NCBI RefSeq assembly: GCF_029625215.1
Contig: NZ_CP121197.1
Span: 3,782,001-3,846,000 of the forward strand
Origin: Aurantibacillus circumpalustris
GTDB lineage: Bacteria > Bacteroidota > Bacteroidia > B-17B0 > Aurantibacillaceae
Direction: 5' to 3'
DNA: 64,000 nt
Shown here piece after piece: positions 36,092-44,946 of this stretch. A program made the position numbers and the translations under genes. The notes under the pieces are model-generated. The model made no database searches and was not told the DNA's origin. It saw nothing but the letters and a program-made list of their open reading frames with translations. Position 1 is the first letter of the stretch, and the number at the start of each line of letters is the position of its first letter.

Positions 36092-37639
36092 ATGAACTGT
36101 AAAAATATTTTAGCAGATTTTAAATCAGGGTTAGTTGTCTTTTTAGTTGCCCTACCTTTATGTTTAGGTATTGCATTAGCATGTGGCATTCCATTGTTTT
36201 CTGGTATTATTTCAGGGGTTATTGGTGGTGTATTGGTAACAGTCTTTAGCGGCTCCAAATACAGTGTTTCTGGTCCCGCAGCAGGGTTAACAACTATTGT
36301 TATTTCTGCTATTTCTCAATTAGGGAGCTTTGAAACTTTTCTAGCAGCAATTGTATTTGCAGGTGTTTTACAAATTAGTTTTGGAATATTAAAGGCTGGA
36401 GGAATTGGCAATTATATACCTAATTCAGTTATAAAAGGCATGTTAGCCGGCATCGGGCTAATATTGATTAGTAAACAATTACCTCATTTAATAGGCTATC
36501 ACACAAATACCAATAATTTTTATTTTAAATCTATCATTTCAATAGATACATTTAATGATGTGATAGACCAAATAGATGCAGGTGTAATTATTATAGGTAT
36601 AGTTTCTTTATCATCTTTAATCATAGCAGAAAAAGGGTTTTACAAAAAGAACAAAATCTTATCAAATGTGCCAGGTCCATTATTAGCTGTCTTACTTGGT
36701 ATTTTATTAACTACTGTGTTTAATTATTACCCAGGCCTTACTATTGATAATAAATATTTGGTTCATCTTCCAAAAATCGCGTCATTTTCAGATTTTAAAA
36801 GCAATCTTTCCTTTCCAAATTTCACTCAAGTTTCAAATATCGGGTTTTGGGTAATTGTATTTACACTTGCGGTAGTGGCTAGTTTAGAAACATTACTAGG
36901 CATTGAAGCTATAGATAAATTAGACCCCGATAAAAACGAATCGAACACGAATAAAGAGTTGTTAGCTCAGGGAATTGGAAATATAGTGAGTGGATTTATT
37001 GGTGGATTACCTTTAACATCCGCTACTGTGAGAAGTTCAGCAAACATTGATTCGGGAGCAAAATCTAAACTATCAGCAATATTTCACGCTCTATTCCTTT
37101 TAGGAAGCGTAGTACTTTTACCAAAAATACTAGCCTTAATTCCGAATACGAGTTTAGCGGCAATTCTAACGATGACAGGCTTTAAATTAACCAGGGTAGC
37201 GTTATATAAAAAGAAATGGAAAATAGGTTTCTCATACTTTTTTCCTTTTATTACCACAATTATTGCAATGCTAATTACTGACTTATTAAAAGGAGTTTTT
37301 GTTGGGATACTTGTGGCAGTTGTTTTTATAATAAGGGATAATATTAAATTTTATTTTGAATCATCAATCGAAATAAAAAACGGCATTCAACATTATTTTT
37401 TGAAGTTACCACAACAAGTTACTTTTTTTAATAAAGGATATCTAATCAATTATTTTAAAACGATTAATTCTGGAAGCAAGGTAATTATTGATGGTACTGT
37501 TAATAAAACCATTAATAATGATGCGAAAGATGTAATCACAGACTTTATAGTAAACAGCACCAAGAGAAATATTGAAGTAGTATTAATAAATTTTCCAGAT
37601 GAGAATACTCAGCATACAAATGGCCGTCGTAATAATTAA
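36092..37639 (+). CDS. SulP-family anion transporter
   Basis: This encodes 515 residues from the ATG at 36092 (a start at 36065 would add nine). Ten to twelve membrane segments; KSGLVVFLVALPLCLGIALACG, SKYSVSGPAAGLTTIVI and LPLTSATVRSSANIDSGAKSKLS are SulP core motifs. The C-terminal ~110 residues form a degenerate STAS-like domain. SulP proteins carry sulfate or bicarbonate; GLTTIVISAISQLG and the short C-terminus fit the bicarbonate-type members common in this phylum, but no carbonic anhydrase gene is adjacent. Confidence 0.9.
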   Translation: MNCKNILADFKSGLVVFLVALPLCLGIALACGIPLFSGIISGVIGGVLVTVFSGSKYSVSGPAAGLTTIVISAISQLGSFETFLAAIVFAGVLQISFGILKAGGIGNYIPNSVIKGMLAGIGLILISKQLPHLIGYHTNTNNFYFKSIISIDTFNDVIDQIDAGVIIIGIVSLSSLIIAEKGFYKKNKILSNVPGPLLAVLLGILLTTVFNYYPGLTIDNKYLVHLPKIASFSDFKSNLSFPNFTQVSNIGFWVIVFTLAVVASLETLLGIEAIDKLDPDKNESNTNKELLAQGIGNIVSGFIGGLPLTSATVRSSANIDSGAKSKLSAIFHALFLLGSVVLLPKILALIPNTSLAAILTMTGFKLTRVALYKKKWKIGFSYFFPFITTIIAMLITDLLKGVFVGILVAVVFIIRDNIKFYFESSIEIKNGIQHYFLKLPQQVTFFNKGYLINYFKTINSGSKVIIDGTVNKTINNDAKDVITDFIVNSTKRNIEVVLINFPDENTQHTNGRRNN

Positions 37640-37757
37640 ATAAACTAAATTATCTAGCATAGTAAAATTTGAAGGGCTCAATTGCCAATAAAAAAACTAG
37701 TGTAAAGACGAAATGTTTTACGGCTTAATTTAAGATTAAAAAAATCATTACTTAGAA

Positions 37758-38189
37758 ATGAGAATTAGAAAATATATTGATATAATAAATCCATTTAGCA
37801 AAGGGAAAGTGCTACGAAGCGTTTTTACACTAAAGTGCCCACGTTGCCAGGAAGGTGATTTATTTACTGTTAAGAATCCATTCTTGCTCAAATATATTGA
37901 TGACATGCCTCACTATTGCCCTAAATGTGGGGAAGATTTTCAAAGAGAAATTGGATTCTATTATGGAGCCATGATGGTAAGCCATGCGTCGACAACACTT
38001 ATCGCAGTTGTTGTACATATAATTGTATTTTATTTTTATGGATGGGAACTTGCTCCAAATCTCATTTCAATTACTGTAATCCTTTTAGTATTGTTCCCTT
38101 CAATCTTTAGGACTTCAAGAGCCATTTGGATTAACATGTTTAGTAAATATGATCCAAATGCAATTAAAAACAAAATTACTCATGAATAA
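37758..38189 (+). CDS. DUF983 zinc-ribbon membrane protein
   Basis: This encodes 143 residues. Two CxxC pairs (LKCPRCQEGDLF and HYCPKCGEDFQREIGFYYGAMM) form a zinc ribbon, followed by two membrane helices. This is the standard DUF983 layout; its function is unsettled, with links to cytochrome oxidase in some bacteria. It is a stand-alone gene between the transporter and thiolase. Confidence 0.9.
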   Translation: MRIRKYIDIINPFSKGKVLRSVFTLKCPRCQEGDLFTVKNPFLLKYIDDMPHYCPKCGEDFQREIGFYYGAMMVSHASTTLIAVVVHIIVFYFYGWELAPNLISITVILLVLFPSIFRTSRAIWINMFSKYDPNAIKNKITHE

Positions 38190-38260
38190 GGAATCTTATC
38201 GAAAGAGAACAAAACATAATGATAAATAGTTTATAAGACAAATAGATCAAAAATTAAGAA

Positions 38261-39442
38261 ATGAAAGAAGTGTACATCGTATCAGCAGTAAGGACGCCAA
38301 TCGGCTCATTTGGAGGCGCACTAGCCACCATATCGTCAACAAAATTAGGCGGGGTAGCAATTAAAGGAGCTTTGGATAGAATAAATATAGATGGTAAAAT
38401 AATTGAAGAAGTCTATTTGGGTTCCGTTTTACAAGCAAATTTGGGCCAAGCTCCTGCTCGACAAGCAGCTAAATATGCAGGGCTACCAGACGGCGTTATT
38501 TGCACAGCAGTTAATAAAGTATGTGCCAGTGGTATGAAATCTATTACAATTGCGGCTCAGAGTATCAAATCGGGCAATGCAGAAGTCATTGTTGCAGGAG
38601 GAATGGAGAATATGAGTCAGGTGCCCTTTTATTTGGAAAATAATAGATGGGGGGCAAAATATGGTAACGGAGTAATAATTGACGGTATAGCTAAAGACGG
38701 CTTAGTGGATGTATATGGCAATGTGCCAATGGGCAATTGCGCAGAACTATGTGCTACAGAATATAAACTTACACGGGAAGAACAGGACGCATTTGCTATT
38801 GAATCCTATAAGAGATCCGAGGCGGCATGGGGTTCTGGTAAATTTAAAGAAGAAATAGTGCCAGTTGAGATAACAACAAAAAAAGGAACCGTATTATTTA
38901 TTGAAGATGAAGAATATAAAAATGTTAAGTTTGAAAAAATACCGGAATTAAAACCTGCCTTTCAAAAAGAAGGAACTGTAACTGCAGCAAATGCGAGTAC
39001 CATGAATGATGGAGCGGCAGCCTTAGTTTTAATGACTAAAGAAAAAATGGAACTTCTTGGCTTAAAACCCTTGGCTAAAATTATTGGTTTCGCAGATGCG
39101 GCACAAGCACCAGAATGGTTTACAACTACACCTTCGATAGCGATACCAAAAGCCATTTTAAACGCAGGTTTAAAAAAGGAAAACATTGACTACTATGAAA
39201 TGAATGAAGCTTTCGCAGTTGTTGGTCTGGTAAATATTAAAATTCTTGGCATAGCCCCTTCAAAAGTAAATGTAAATGGAGGAGCAGTTTCTTTAGGTCA
39301 CCCACTGGGTTGCTCCGGAGCAAGAATAGTTGTAACTCTTATAAATGTTCTAAAACAGAATAAGGGCAAATACGGTGTAGCAAGTATTTGCAATGGTGGT
39401 GGAGGTGCAACAGCAATCGTAATAGAAAATATATTAACATAA
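38261..39442 (+). CDS. Acetyl-CoA C-acetyltransferase (thiolase)
   Basis: This encodes 393 residues. The nucleophilic Cys88 lies in NKVCASGMKSI, with NEAFAVV, the GHPLGCSGAR histidine motif and the second catalytic Cys in SICNGGGGA. Start MKEVYIVSAVRTPIGSFGG is canonical. It catalyses reversible condensation of two acetyl-CoA, or thiolysis in beta-oxidation or ketone metabolism. No dehydrogenase partner is adjacent. Confidence 0.96.
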   Translation: MKEVYIVSAVRTPIGSFGGALATISSTKLGGVAIKGALDRINIDGKIIEEVYLGSVLQANLGQAPARQAAKYAGLPDGVICTAVNKVCASGMKSITIAAQSIKSGNAEVIVAGGMENMSQVPFYLENNRWGAKYGNGVIIDGIAKDGLVDVYGNVPMGNCAELCATEYKLTREEQDAFAIESYKRSEAAWGSGKFKEEIVPVEITTKKGTVLFIEDEEYKNVKFEKIPELKPAFQKEGTVTAANASTMNDGAAALVLMTKEKMELLGLKPLAKIIGFADAAQAPEWFTTTPSIAIPKAILNAGLKKENIDYYEMNEAFAVVGLVNIKILGIAPSKVNVNGGAVSLGHPLGCSGARIVVTLINVLKQNKGKYGVASICNGGGGATAIVIENILT

Positions 39443-39454
39443 AAAGTAAATAAT

Positions 39455-39676
39455 ATGGAAGTAAAAGATAGCAATGGAAACATCTTAAATGATGGAGACT
39501 CGGTAACATTAATAAAAGATCTAAAAGTAAAAGGTTCTTCCCAAGTATTAAAACGAGGAACTGTGGTAAAAAAAATTAAGCTTACAGATGATGCCGACGA
39601 AGTAGATTGTCGTATTAATGGTAGTGGAATCGTATTGAGAACTGAGTTTTTAAAAAAAAATGTAATTGTGTTATGA
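39455..39676 (+). CDS. PhnA/YjdM-like protein, C-terminal domain only
   Basis: This encodes 73 residues. [40 protein letters not shown] and [18 protein letters not shown] match the PhnA (YjdM) SH3-like domain. The N-terminal zinc ribbon of the ~110-residue family is absent, a form common in Bacteroidota. Despite the 'alkylphosphonate' name its role is not established. It is 12 bases after the thiolase gene. Confidence 0.85.
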   Translation: MEVKDSNGNILNDGDSVTLIKDLKVKGSSQVLKRGTVVKKIKLTDDADEVDCRINGSGIVLRTEFLKKNVIVL

Positions 39677-39769
39677 GAATTTATTTTACGCAGTAAATGT
39701 TCATATTTGAAATGAACTTAGGAGTCATTATGTAAAGAATATTATATTTAATTAATAAAAAATATGTCA

Positions 39770-40560
39770 ACCAATTTCAGGACGAGACAGTAATGGCACT
39801 TTCGAATCTTCTTCCGTTTTTGTTCTATCAATGTCAATCCAAAGCTTTTTGTCAATACCAATAAATAAATCAGATTTGGATAATTTCTTAACGTCGGAAT
39901 AAGTTAATCCGGTAAAGCAACAGAATACAAATATGTCCCTTACTGCTCAAGACGATTACTTGTAAATTCTTTACTTATCAATCTCTTTACCCCATATTCA
40001 TTGAGGGCACAGGTTTTTTCCTTTTGATCTTTGGTTTGTATTTCGCAAAAGGATTTACAGTTAACCAGTTATTATCGCGACAGATATTAATAATCTTGAC
40101 TAAATTTTTGACGTACTTAACAGAGGTTTGATCATTACAATTTTTAACCGTTTTTAAATAAAACTCGAATTGGGTCATAAATTCGTGATCCACTTTTCTG
40201 ATATCTACCCCAGAAACATTATACTTCCAAGCCATATACTTGGTCATAGGTTTTAAAGTGTGAAAGTATTTTACCAAAGTAGCCGAAGCAACTTCGTCCC
40301 TTTCAACCAGTTTTTGCATGTCATTATTGTGCTGCTTGAATATTTCGATTAGCTTATTGGGTTTCTAATTTCTCCCTATTACTTTGCTTCTTAGCATTTC
40401 TGCTGAAACGCATTCGCAAGTTTCAATCAAATCCCGATGGCAGTCTCGCACCTTAGTGACAAGTGCTTCTAGATTTTTTTTTAAGGATTTAAGCTCCTCG
40501 CTTCGACCATTTAATTTTCCCACATCCCATTTTTGAGGATCACATTTCTAACCGGTTGAA
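39770..40560 (-). pseudogene. Decayed tyrosine recombinase (Bacteroidetes phage-type integrase)
   Basis: Reading the minus strand from about 40560: an arm-binding part (KCDPQKWDVGKLNGRSEEL), an in-frame TAG after SKVIGRN near 40365, the core-binding domain (HFMTQFEFYL-like segment, DNQTSVKYVKNL equivalent at 39987-40319), then a frameshift into EYGVKRLISKEF and a second shift into VRDIFVFCCFTGLTYSDVKKL with KTEEDSKVPLL. The catalytic C-terminus with HxxR and Tyr is absent. It is a non-functional relic of the enzyme that may have inserted the island downstream. Confidence 0.75.
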
Positions 40561-40866
40561 AATTCTGAGGCTGGGCAGTTTAAAACTGTGATTCGGGCAT
40601 AAATCATAATTGACCCACTTTTGTAGCCTTTTTCCTTTTTTAGGTAAAAAAGGAAACTGTACTTGGATTCCATTCTACTGCTTTTTTAAGAGTTCGTAAA
40701 TGTAGACGTGGATACAACACCAATCAAGATGTTCAAATTTTGAACTACTTGATAATAAGTGGTTTCCGTGATTTTCAGTGAGTGCTTTTAAGGGGTGGTT
40801 TGATACTCACCGATTCATTCACAAGTTCAATGCGAACTTGCGATATTTAATGATAGGTGATAAAAC

Positions 40867-40903
40867 AAAAAAGCCCGTAAATACTGAGTTTTACGGGCTT
40901 TTG
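40867..40903 (-). terminator. Rho-independent terminator-like hairpin
   Basis: AAAAGCCCGTAAA and TTTACGGGCTTTT form a 13-base stem with the 8-base loop TACTGAGT and flanking A/T tracts. It is about 20 bases beyond the 3' end of the tRNA-like relic at 40921-40985 on the minus strand, as expected for a tRNA transcript terminator. Confidence 0.6.
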
Positions 40904-40920
40904 ATTTGTTTTGACTTTCG

Positions 40921-40985
40921 TCTGGCGGTCAGGGGGGGATTCGTAACCTCTACCCTATTACCAGTAATATCAATACTTTTAGAGG
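40921..40985 (-). other. Degenerate tRNA 3' end-like sequence, possible attachment site
   Basis: The minus strand reads GGTTACGAATCCCCCCCTGA followed by CCGCCA. This is the T-arm consensus GGTTCGAATCCC with one inserted base, an acceptor strand and a terminal CCA. No matching 5' half or anticodon stem is seen, so it is not an intact tRNA. Upstream lie the palindromes TATTACCAGTAATA and TTCGGGTACCCGAA (40995-41008). A 3' tRNA fragment near an integrase relic is typical of an att duplicate. 41009-41172 shows no other feature. Confidence 0.35.
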
Positions 40986-41172
40986 CTTGACTTTTTCGGG
41001 TACCCGAATTTACCACCTCTTATTTCAAATCAATTCAATGTAAATCGTATTAGTGTAAATTTACAACTTTTTAAAATCAAAACGTTATTACAATACTAGA
41101 TTTTGATATGGTATTTTTAAACAAAACACATTCTCGTAATGTTCAAAACCTCAACTGTAATTAAGCCTTATT

Positions 41173-41373
41173 TTAATCATTCATAAACAGCCTTACCTGT
41201 TCAGTTTTTAATCCGGTATGATCACAGAATTCTTCCACAGTTATAAACTGGTGTTCTTCCTTTTGTAACTTCTTCCGAATCTTATCCAGGTAGTTTCTAC
41301 TATACTTCTCTCCTTTCCCTGTTATTCTCATAATGTCTTTTGGGTACATAACTATTCTTTTGGTGCTGCTCAT
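41173..41373 (-). CDS. Small conserved hypothetical protein, possible HTH
   Basis: This encodes 66 residues. MYPKDIMRITGKGEKYSRNYLDKIRKKL followed by FITVEEFCDHTGLKTEQVRLFM resembles a short Bacteroidota protein family that I know only as hypothetical, with a helix-turn-helix-like pattern near the C-terminus. It may regulate the cassette beginning at 41690. There is no recognisable partner. Confidence 0.65.
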   Translation of the reverse strand: MSSTKRIVMYPKDIMRITGKGEKYSRNYLDKIRKKLQKEEHQFITVEEFCDHTGLKTEQVRLFMND

Positions 41374-41689
41374 ACTTTATCTGTGCTTTATCTATACTTA
41401 TGACTGCCTTTTGATGCTTTCAAGATATTTTATTCCTTTCAAATATAAAATAGCTAAAGGGAGCTAATACGCACTAACGGCTATGAAACAGTCCACTGCG
41501 CTTGCTTTCAGAGCGCACTTGAAATAGTTTTGTATCGTCAAGCAAATTTATTCGCGATACAATTTGTTTTGATGCGTTGCAACGCTTTTTACAATCCAAT
41601 TATTTTTTAACCAGATGTAGTGGTTCCAACTGCGCTTAACAGTGCTTCTGTGTGAGCTGCTGCGTCACAAAATGTTTCATAATAAATAT
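41374..41689. other. Gene-free spacer with small repeats
   Basis: This holds a tandem CTTTATCTRTR repeat at its left edge, a small GCGCT/AGCGC hairpin near 41510 and an 8-base inverted repeat TTGTATCG/CGATACAA (41530-41537 and 41555-41562) upstream of the cassette gene at 41690, possibly an operator. No coding region is supported. Confidence 0.35.
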
Positions 41690-42439
41690 ATGGCACAGCA
41701 AAAAGGTATAATCAAATTAAGAGGAAAGATCGGAGATATTTCTTTTTATAAAACACAAGACGGTCACTTGGCTCGCGAAAAAGGCGGGGTTGACGGTGAC
41801 CGTATTAAAAATGATCCGGCGTTTGTGCGCACACGCGAAAATGGTGCAGAGTTTGGTTCATCCGCTAATTCAGGCAAAGTGCTTAGAGATGCACTTCGAC
41901 CAATGTTAATGAGTGCAGGTGACAATCGGGTAACGGCAAGGTTAACCAAAATCATGACGCAAATTAAGAATCTTGATTCAGTTTCGGTAAGGGGTGGGAG
42001 AACTGTTGGAACGGCGATTGTTAATCCAACTGCACAAGCATTATTGAAAGGGTTTAACTTTAATATTAGAGCCATTCTTGGCGCTGTTTTATTCAAACCC
42101 TATAGTGTGGATTTGGGTACCGGTGCAATTACAATTAAGGGTCTAGTGCCAATAAATGATATTGCTTTCCCATCAGGTGCAACGCATATCACAATTAAAG
42201 GCGCATGGGTTCAAGTTGATTTCGCTACTGGAATTGCAGAAGTTCAAATGTCAAACGTTTCGAACTTACCAATTGATGCTGCATCGAGTAATCTACTTTT
42301 AACTCCTGCTGGTGCGCCAAGTGTGGGTGGAACAAATTTGTACATGTTGCAGATTGAGTTCTTCCAGGAATTGAACGGCGTGCAATACGCTCTTAAAAAC
42401 GGCGCATATAACGCTTTAGCAATTGTTGAGGTAAGCTAG
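41690..42439 (+). CDS. Cassette protein of unknown function (possible phage structural protein)
   Basis: This encodes 249 residues from MAQQKGIIKLRGKIGD (the longer frame from 41642 has a poor-looking leader). The N-terminus GKIGDISFYKTQDGHLAREKGGVDGDRI and KNDPAFVRTRENGAEFG recur in Bacteroidota proteins of this size, similar in style to DUF6266-type proteins. The C-terminal half is beta-rich. There is no signal peptide. It is followed without gap by the DUF5675 gene and three small membrane or acidic frames, so the group is one operon. No function is known to me. Confidence 0.7.
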   Translation: MAQQKGIIKLRGKIGDISFYKTQDGHLAREKGGVDGDRIKNDPAFVRTRENGAEFGSSANSGKVLRDALRPMLMSAGDNRVTARLTKIMTQIKNLDSVSVRGGRTVGTAIVNPTAQALLKGFNFNIRAILGAVLFKPYSVDLGTGAITIKGLVPINDIAFPSGATHITIKGAWVQVDFATGIAEVQMSNVSNLPIDAASSNLLLTPAGAPSVGGTNLYMLQIEFFQELNGVQYALKNGAYNALAIVEVS

Positions 42440-42835
42440 ATGGAACTAGAATTATTACGAGAATATTTTCCGCAGGGTACAAATGGAGAACTACTTCACA
42501 ATGGAGAATCAATTTGTTTTACAATTGAACTGCCATGGAAGAATAATGAGAAAAAAATATCCTGTATCCCTGAAGGAAAATATTCTGTAATAGTTCGTTG
42601 CAACAAAGAATTCGGTTGGCATTTATTAATAACAGGAGTGTTGGACAGAGATGGTATCTTGATACACCCTGCAAATGATGCCTTAAAAGAATTAAAAGGT
42701 TGCATTGCCCCAGTGACAAAGTTAACGAGTGCTGGTTGTGGATCAAGTTCTAAAAAAGCCTTGCAGAAGCTTATTGAAAAAGTGAATGAAGGTATGGAAA
42801 ATGGATCTGTTTATTTAATTATTAAAAAGAAATAA
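42440..42835 (+). CDS. DUF5675 family protein
   Basis: This encodes 131 residues. Its stop-to-start junction with the previous gene has no gap. ICFTIELPWKNNEKKISCIPEGKYSVI, GILIHPANDALKELKGCIAPV and a final strand match DUF5675, found in phages and phage-like elements of Bacteroidota. The H-P-A-N ... GC-I motif recalls L,D-transpeptidase- or YkuD-like active sites, but catalysis is unproven. Holin-like neighbours suggest an envelope or lysis role. Confidence 0.8.
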   Translation: MELELLREYFPQGTNGELLHNGESICFTIELPWKNNEKKISCIPEGKYSVIVRCNKEFGWHLLITGVLDRDGILIHPANDALKELKGCIAPVTKLTSAGCGSSSKKALQKLIEKVNEGMENGSVYLIIKKK

Positions 42836-42836
42836 A

Positions 42837-43046
42837 ATGAATTTGCTTCAAAGAGCACAATCGCCGACACCAAAATTTTTTCGCATCATGCGTGCAGTTG
42901 GATTAAGTCTCGCAGCTGTTGGTGGTACAATAATTTCTGCACCCATTTTATTACCAATTACTGTAATAACAATTGGAGGTTATATGGTTGTTGCAGGAAG
43001 TGTAGCGACAGCAGTAAGTCAATTCGCAGTTAAGAGCGACAAATAA
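42837..43046 (+). CDS. Holin-like small membrane protein
   Basis: This encodes 69 residues, one base after the DUF5675 stop. A basic N-terminus (LLQRAQSPTPKFFRIMRAV) is followed by two hydrophobic helices (about 20-38 and 42-60) separated by a Pro-rich turn. Size and topology suit a class II holin, but no sequence family is recognised. Confidence 0.6.
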   Translation: MNLLQRAQSPTPKFFRIMRAVGLSLAAVGGTIISAPILLPITVITIGGYMVVAGSVATAVSQFAVKSDK

Positions 43047-43113
43047 AAAACAGTGAACAAAACACTATAACATGTTTATTAAAACTTTATATCACTTATT
43101 AAAAATCTTTTTT

Positions 43114-43365
43114 ATGGAAGAAGAAACAAGTTCTATCACAGAGGTAGAAGTAAAAATTAAAGTACGCGATGAAGAAACCGGTGAAATGGTTGAGGCCATC
43201 ACTGCCACATCAAAGTTGACAAAAGCAGATGCAGGGAGAAGCGCTGGTGACAAAACAGAGGATACTATTTACATCAGCATTACTCCGGGATCATTACCGC
43301 ATTATGCAGACGCTGTCATTTCAGCGAATTTCAGTGGGAAACTAACTAAAGCTGACGCAGGATAA
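43114..43365 (+). CDS. Small acidic cassette protein with an internal repeat
   Basis: This encodes 83 residues from MEEETSSITEVEVKIKV (a start at 43072 would add a hydrophobic leader of 14 residues). KLTKADAG occurs twice, once mid-protein and once as the last eight residues. It is beta-rich and acidic. It lies between the two holin-like genes; function unknown. Confidence 0.55.
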   Translation: MEEETSSITEVEVKIKVRDEETGEMVEAITATSKLTKADAGRSAGDKTEDTIYISITPGSLPHYADAVISANFSGKLTKADAG

Positions 43366-43370
43366 TATTT

Positions 43371-43559
43371 ATGTCAACACAAGGTAACATAGCAAACGGA
43401 ACTATTCTGGGCACTGCTTCAGGCACGGCCTTAACCATAGTGGTGAACATAGGTTCATCAGACATCATAAAGACAGTTGTCCTTGCAGCGCTTGGCGCTG
43501 TGGTTAGTTTTAGTATGACTGTGTTATTGAAATGGCTTGGACGAAAGTTTAAAAACTGA
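43371..43559 (+). CDS. Holin-like small membrane protein
   Basis: This encodes 62 residues with two hydrophobic helices (GTALTIVVNIG region and IIKTVVLAALGAVVSFSMTVLL) and a basic tail (KWLGRKFKN). The topology resembles small phage holins. It is the last gene of the cassette, 26 bases before a strong terminator. Confidence 0.6.
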   Translation: MSTQGNIANGTILGTASGTALTIVVNIGSSDIIKTVVLAALGAVVSFSMTVLLKWLGRKFKN

Positions 43560-43584
43560 ACCTCAACTAAAATTTTGTTAAAGT

Positions 43585-43615
43585 AAAGCCGGCCCAATAG
43601 GACCGGCTTTTTTTT
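43585..43615. terminator. Rho-independent terminator, probably bidirectional
   Basis: AAAGCCGG and CCGGCTTT arms with a CC/GG extension enclose the loop AATA, followed by nine T. It ends the plus-strand cassette and overlaps the stop of the convergent gene at 43614. Confidence 0.8.
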
Positions 43616-44039
43616 ATTTGCCGTTAAGATAGCGATTGAACAAAGCTTTACGAAGTTGCATTAATGTGCTTAATTGCTTTTGCAGAGCCGCTTTAGAAAG
43701 CTCAATTTGCTGTAAAGCCTTTTGAATATCTTCAAATTTACGCTCACCTGTATTTACAGAGTTTACACACTCCTCTACCAAATCGATAAAATCATTTATT
43801 CCAATAAACTGAACCACTGAGCCTTTGAGATGCGGAAGGAATAATTGTAACTCCCATAAACCAAGAATTAGAAAATAGTAGAATTCTTTTTCTTCTTCGT
43901 TATCTGCTAAAAACACAAAACAGTTCGACCAATACTCGGGAGCAGGCTTGCCAGAGTGGAAGCCTTTATTTAAAATGAAAAAATGTGGCTGGGTATATTG
44001 CATACCCAGCTTGTGACATTTGATTTTAGTTTTTAACAT
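43614..44039 (-). CDS. Hypothetical protein (DUF6943-like)
   Basis: This encodes 141 residues. The start KIKCHKLGMQYTQPHFFILNKGFHSGKPAPEYWSNCFVF and FYYFLILGLWELQLFLPHLKGSVVQFI resemble DUF6943 proteins carried on Bacteroidota mobile elements; this is assigned from memory. The C-terminal third is a coiled coil. It overlaps the SymE-like gene by 14 bases, so the two are translated together. Confidence 0.65.
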   Translation of the reverse strand: MLKTKIKCHKLGMQYTQPHFFILNKGFHSGKPAPEYWSNCFVFLADNEEEKEFYYFLILGLWELQLFLPHLKGSVVQFIGINDFIDLVEECVNSVNTGERKFEDIQKALQQIELSKAALQKQLSTLMQLRKALFNRYLNGK

Positions 44040-44250
44040 AGGATGTGTTTTTTGGGTTAGCCACGATGAGAATTTTATTTTGCTTGTGTATAATGGTAAC
44101 GGACTGACCAGATAGAAAACCTAACTGTTTTAACCACTTACCCGAAAGGCGTATTTCAGGAACAGAAATATAGTTTAGTTGCCTTTGTTGATGCCTTGAA
44201 GACACTTTTAATTGTTTTTGTTTGTTGGGATTTTTACTTTGATTTGACAT
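44026..44250 (-). CDS. SymE-like type I toxin
   Basis: This encodes 74 residues from MSNQSKNPNKQKQLKV (the frame opens at 44316). VPEIRLSGKWLKQLGFLSGQSVTIIHKQNKILIVA matches the SymE AbrB-like core (IRLxGxWLxxxGFxxGxxV). SymE is an SOS-linked toxin held in check by an antisense RNA in E. coli. No antisense RNA promoter can be pointed out here. Its overlap with the DUF6943-like gene is conserved-looking. Confidence 0.75.
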   Translation of the reverse strand: MSNQSKNPNKQKQLKVSSRHQQRQLNYISVPEIRLSGKWLKQLGFLSGQSVTIIHKQNKILIVANPKNTSYVKN

Positions 44251-44786
44251 ATTATATTGTTTTAAAAGATTACTTGCTAACCTTTTTAACTTTTGAATGT
44301 GTTGCCTTTGATGCAAACCGAGCCTAAAACCCTAATTGAAAACAAAAGAAAAAACACAAAAAAACCGAGCTAAAAACCCGGCAAAAAAATTAAAAAAGAA
44401 AGCATTTATTGTAGGTTGACGACGGCGGTTGGTCAAGGTTTTTGCAAAAAAAATACTACCTGATTGCGGCTAAATAAAAAATAAATACCTTATACTAAGC
44501 CGCAAGCAGTGTGGAGATTTTTTTTGCAAAACAGAGCCTGACCTTGCCAATCCGCCAGGCGGCAACCTTACCTTTGCGACTCTTTTTTTTATTGTAGATG
44601 ATAAATGCTATGAAAATAATTCCACTAGAGGGAGGCTTTGCCAATGTTTTAGAAATACTCAAAAAAACCAAATGTTGTATATTTTCAACAGAATGATTGA
44701 TTTTGTGGATAATACTCAACATTTAAACTATTTGTACTTTGATTTTAATTGATACTTTTAGCGTAACCAATTGTTTAACCCTAATG

Positions 44787-44823
44787 AAAAAGGCTCAGGT
44801 AATTTAGTACCTAAGCCTTTTTT
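44787..44823. terminator. Orphan terminator-like hairpin
   Basis: AAAAAGGCTCAGGTA pairs with TACCTAAGCCTTTTT around a six-base loop, with one C-A mismatch. No obvious gene ends here on either strand. The 44251-46000 gap has no supported coding region. It also contains CCGCCAGGCGG (44552-44562) and the repeat and hairpin cluster listed separately. Confidence 0.55.
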
Positions 44824-44849
44824 ATTTTCTACTTTCAATAATAAACATT

Positions 44850-44946
44850 TATACCATACGCCTGTGGCTGCGGCTATGTTTGACCGGAGGGAGTGCCGCA
44901 CACATTGCAAGGTTTACAGCTTTGCTGTATATCTTGCAGCATTAAG
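44850..44946. repeat. Dispersed hairpin-bearing repeat, copy 2
   Basis: This is related to 30179-30299. It has the same CCTGTGGCTGCGGCTATG, CCGCACACATTGCAAGG and terminal stem, here GCAAGGTTTACAGC (44907-44920) with GCTGTATATCTTGC (44924-44937). It lacks the REP-like insert of copy 1. Confidence 0.6.

Noticed and set aside
40921-40985. Functional tRNA gene
   Set aside because: Only a T-arm/acceptor-like 3' part is seen, with an inserted base in the T loop; no D arm, anticodon stem or 5' acceptor strand.
44495-44722. 75-codon minus-strand frame with an SRKGKVAAWRIGKVRLCF stretch
   Set aside because: It crosses the CCGCCAGGCGG palindrome and low-complexity T tracts; it looks like translation of repeat DNA.
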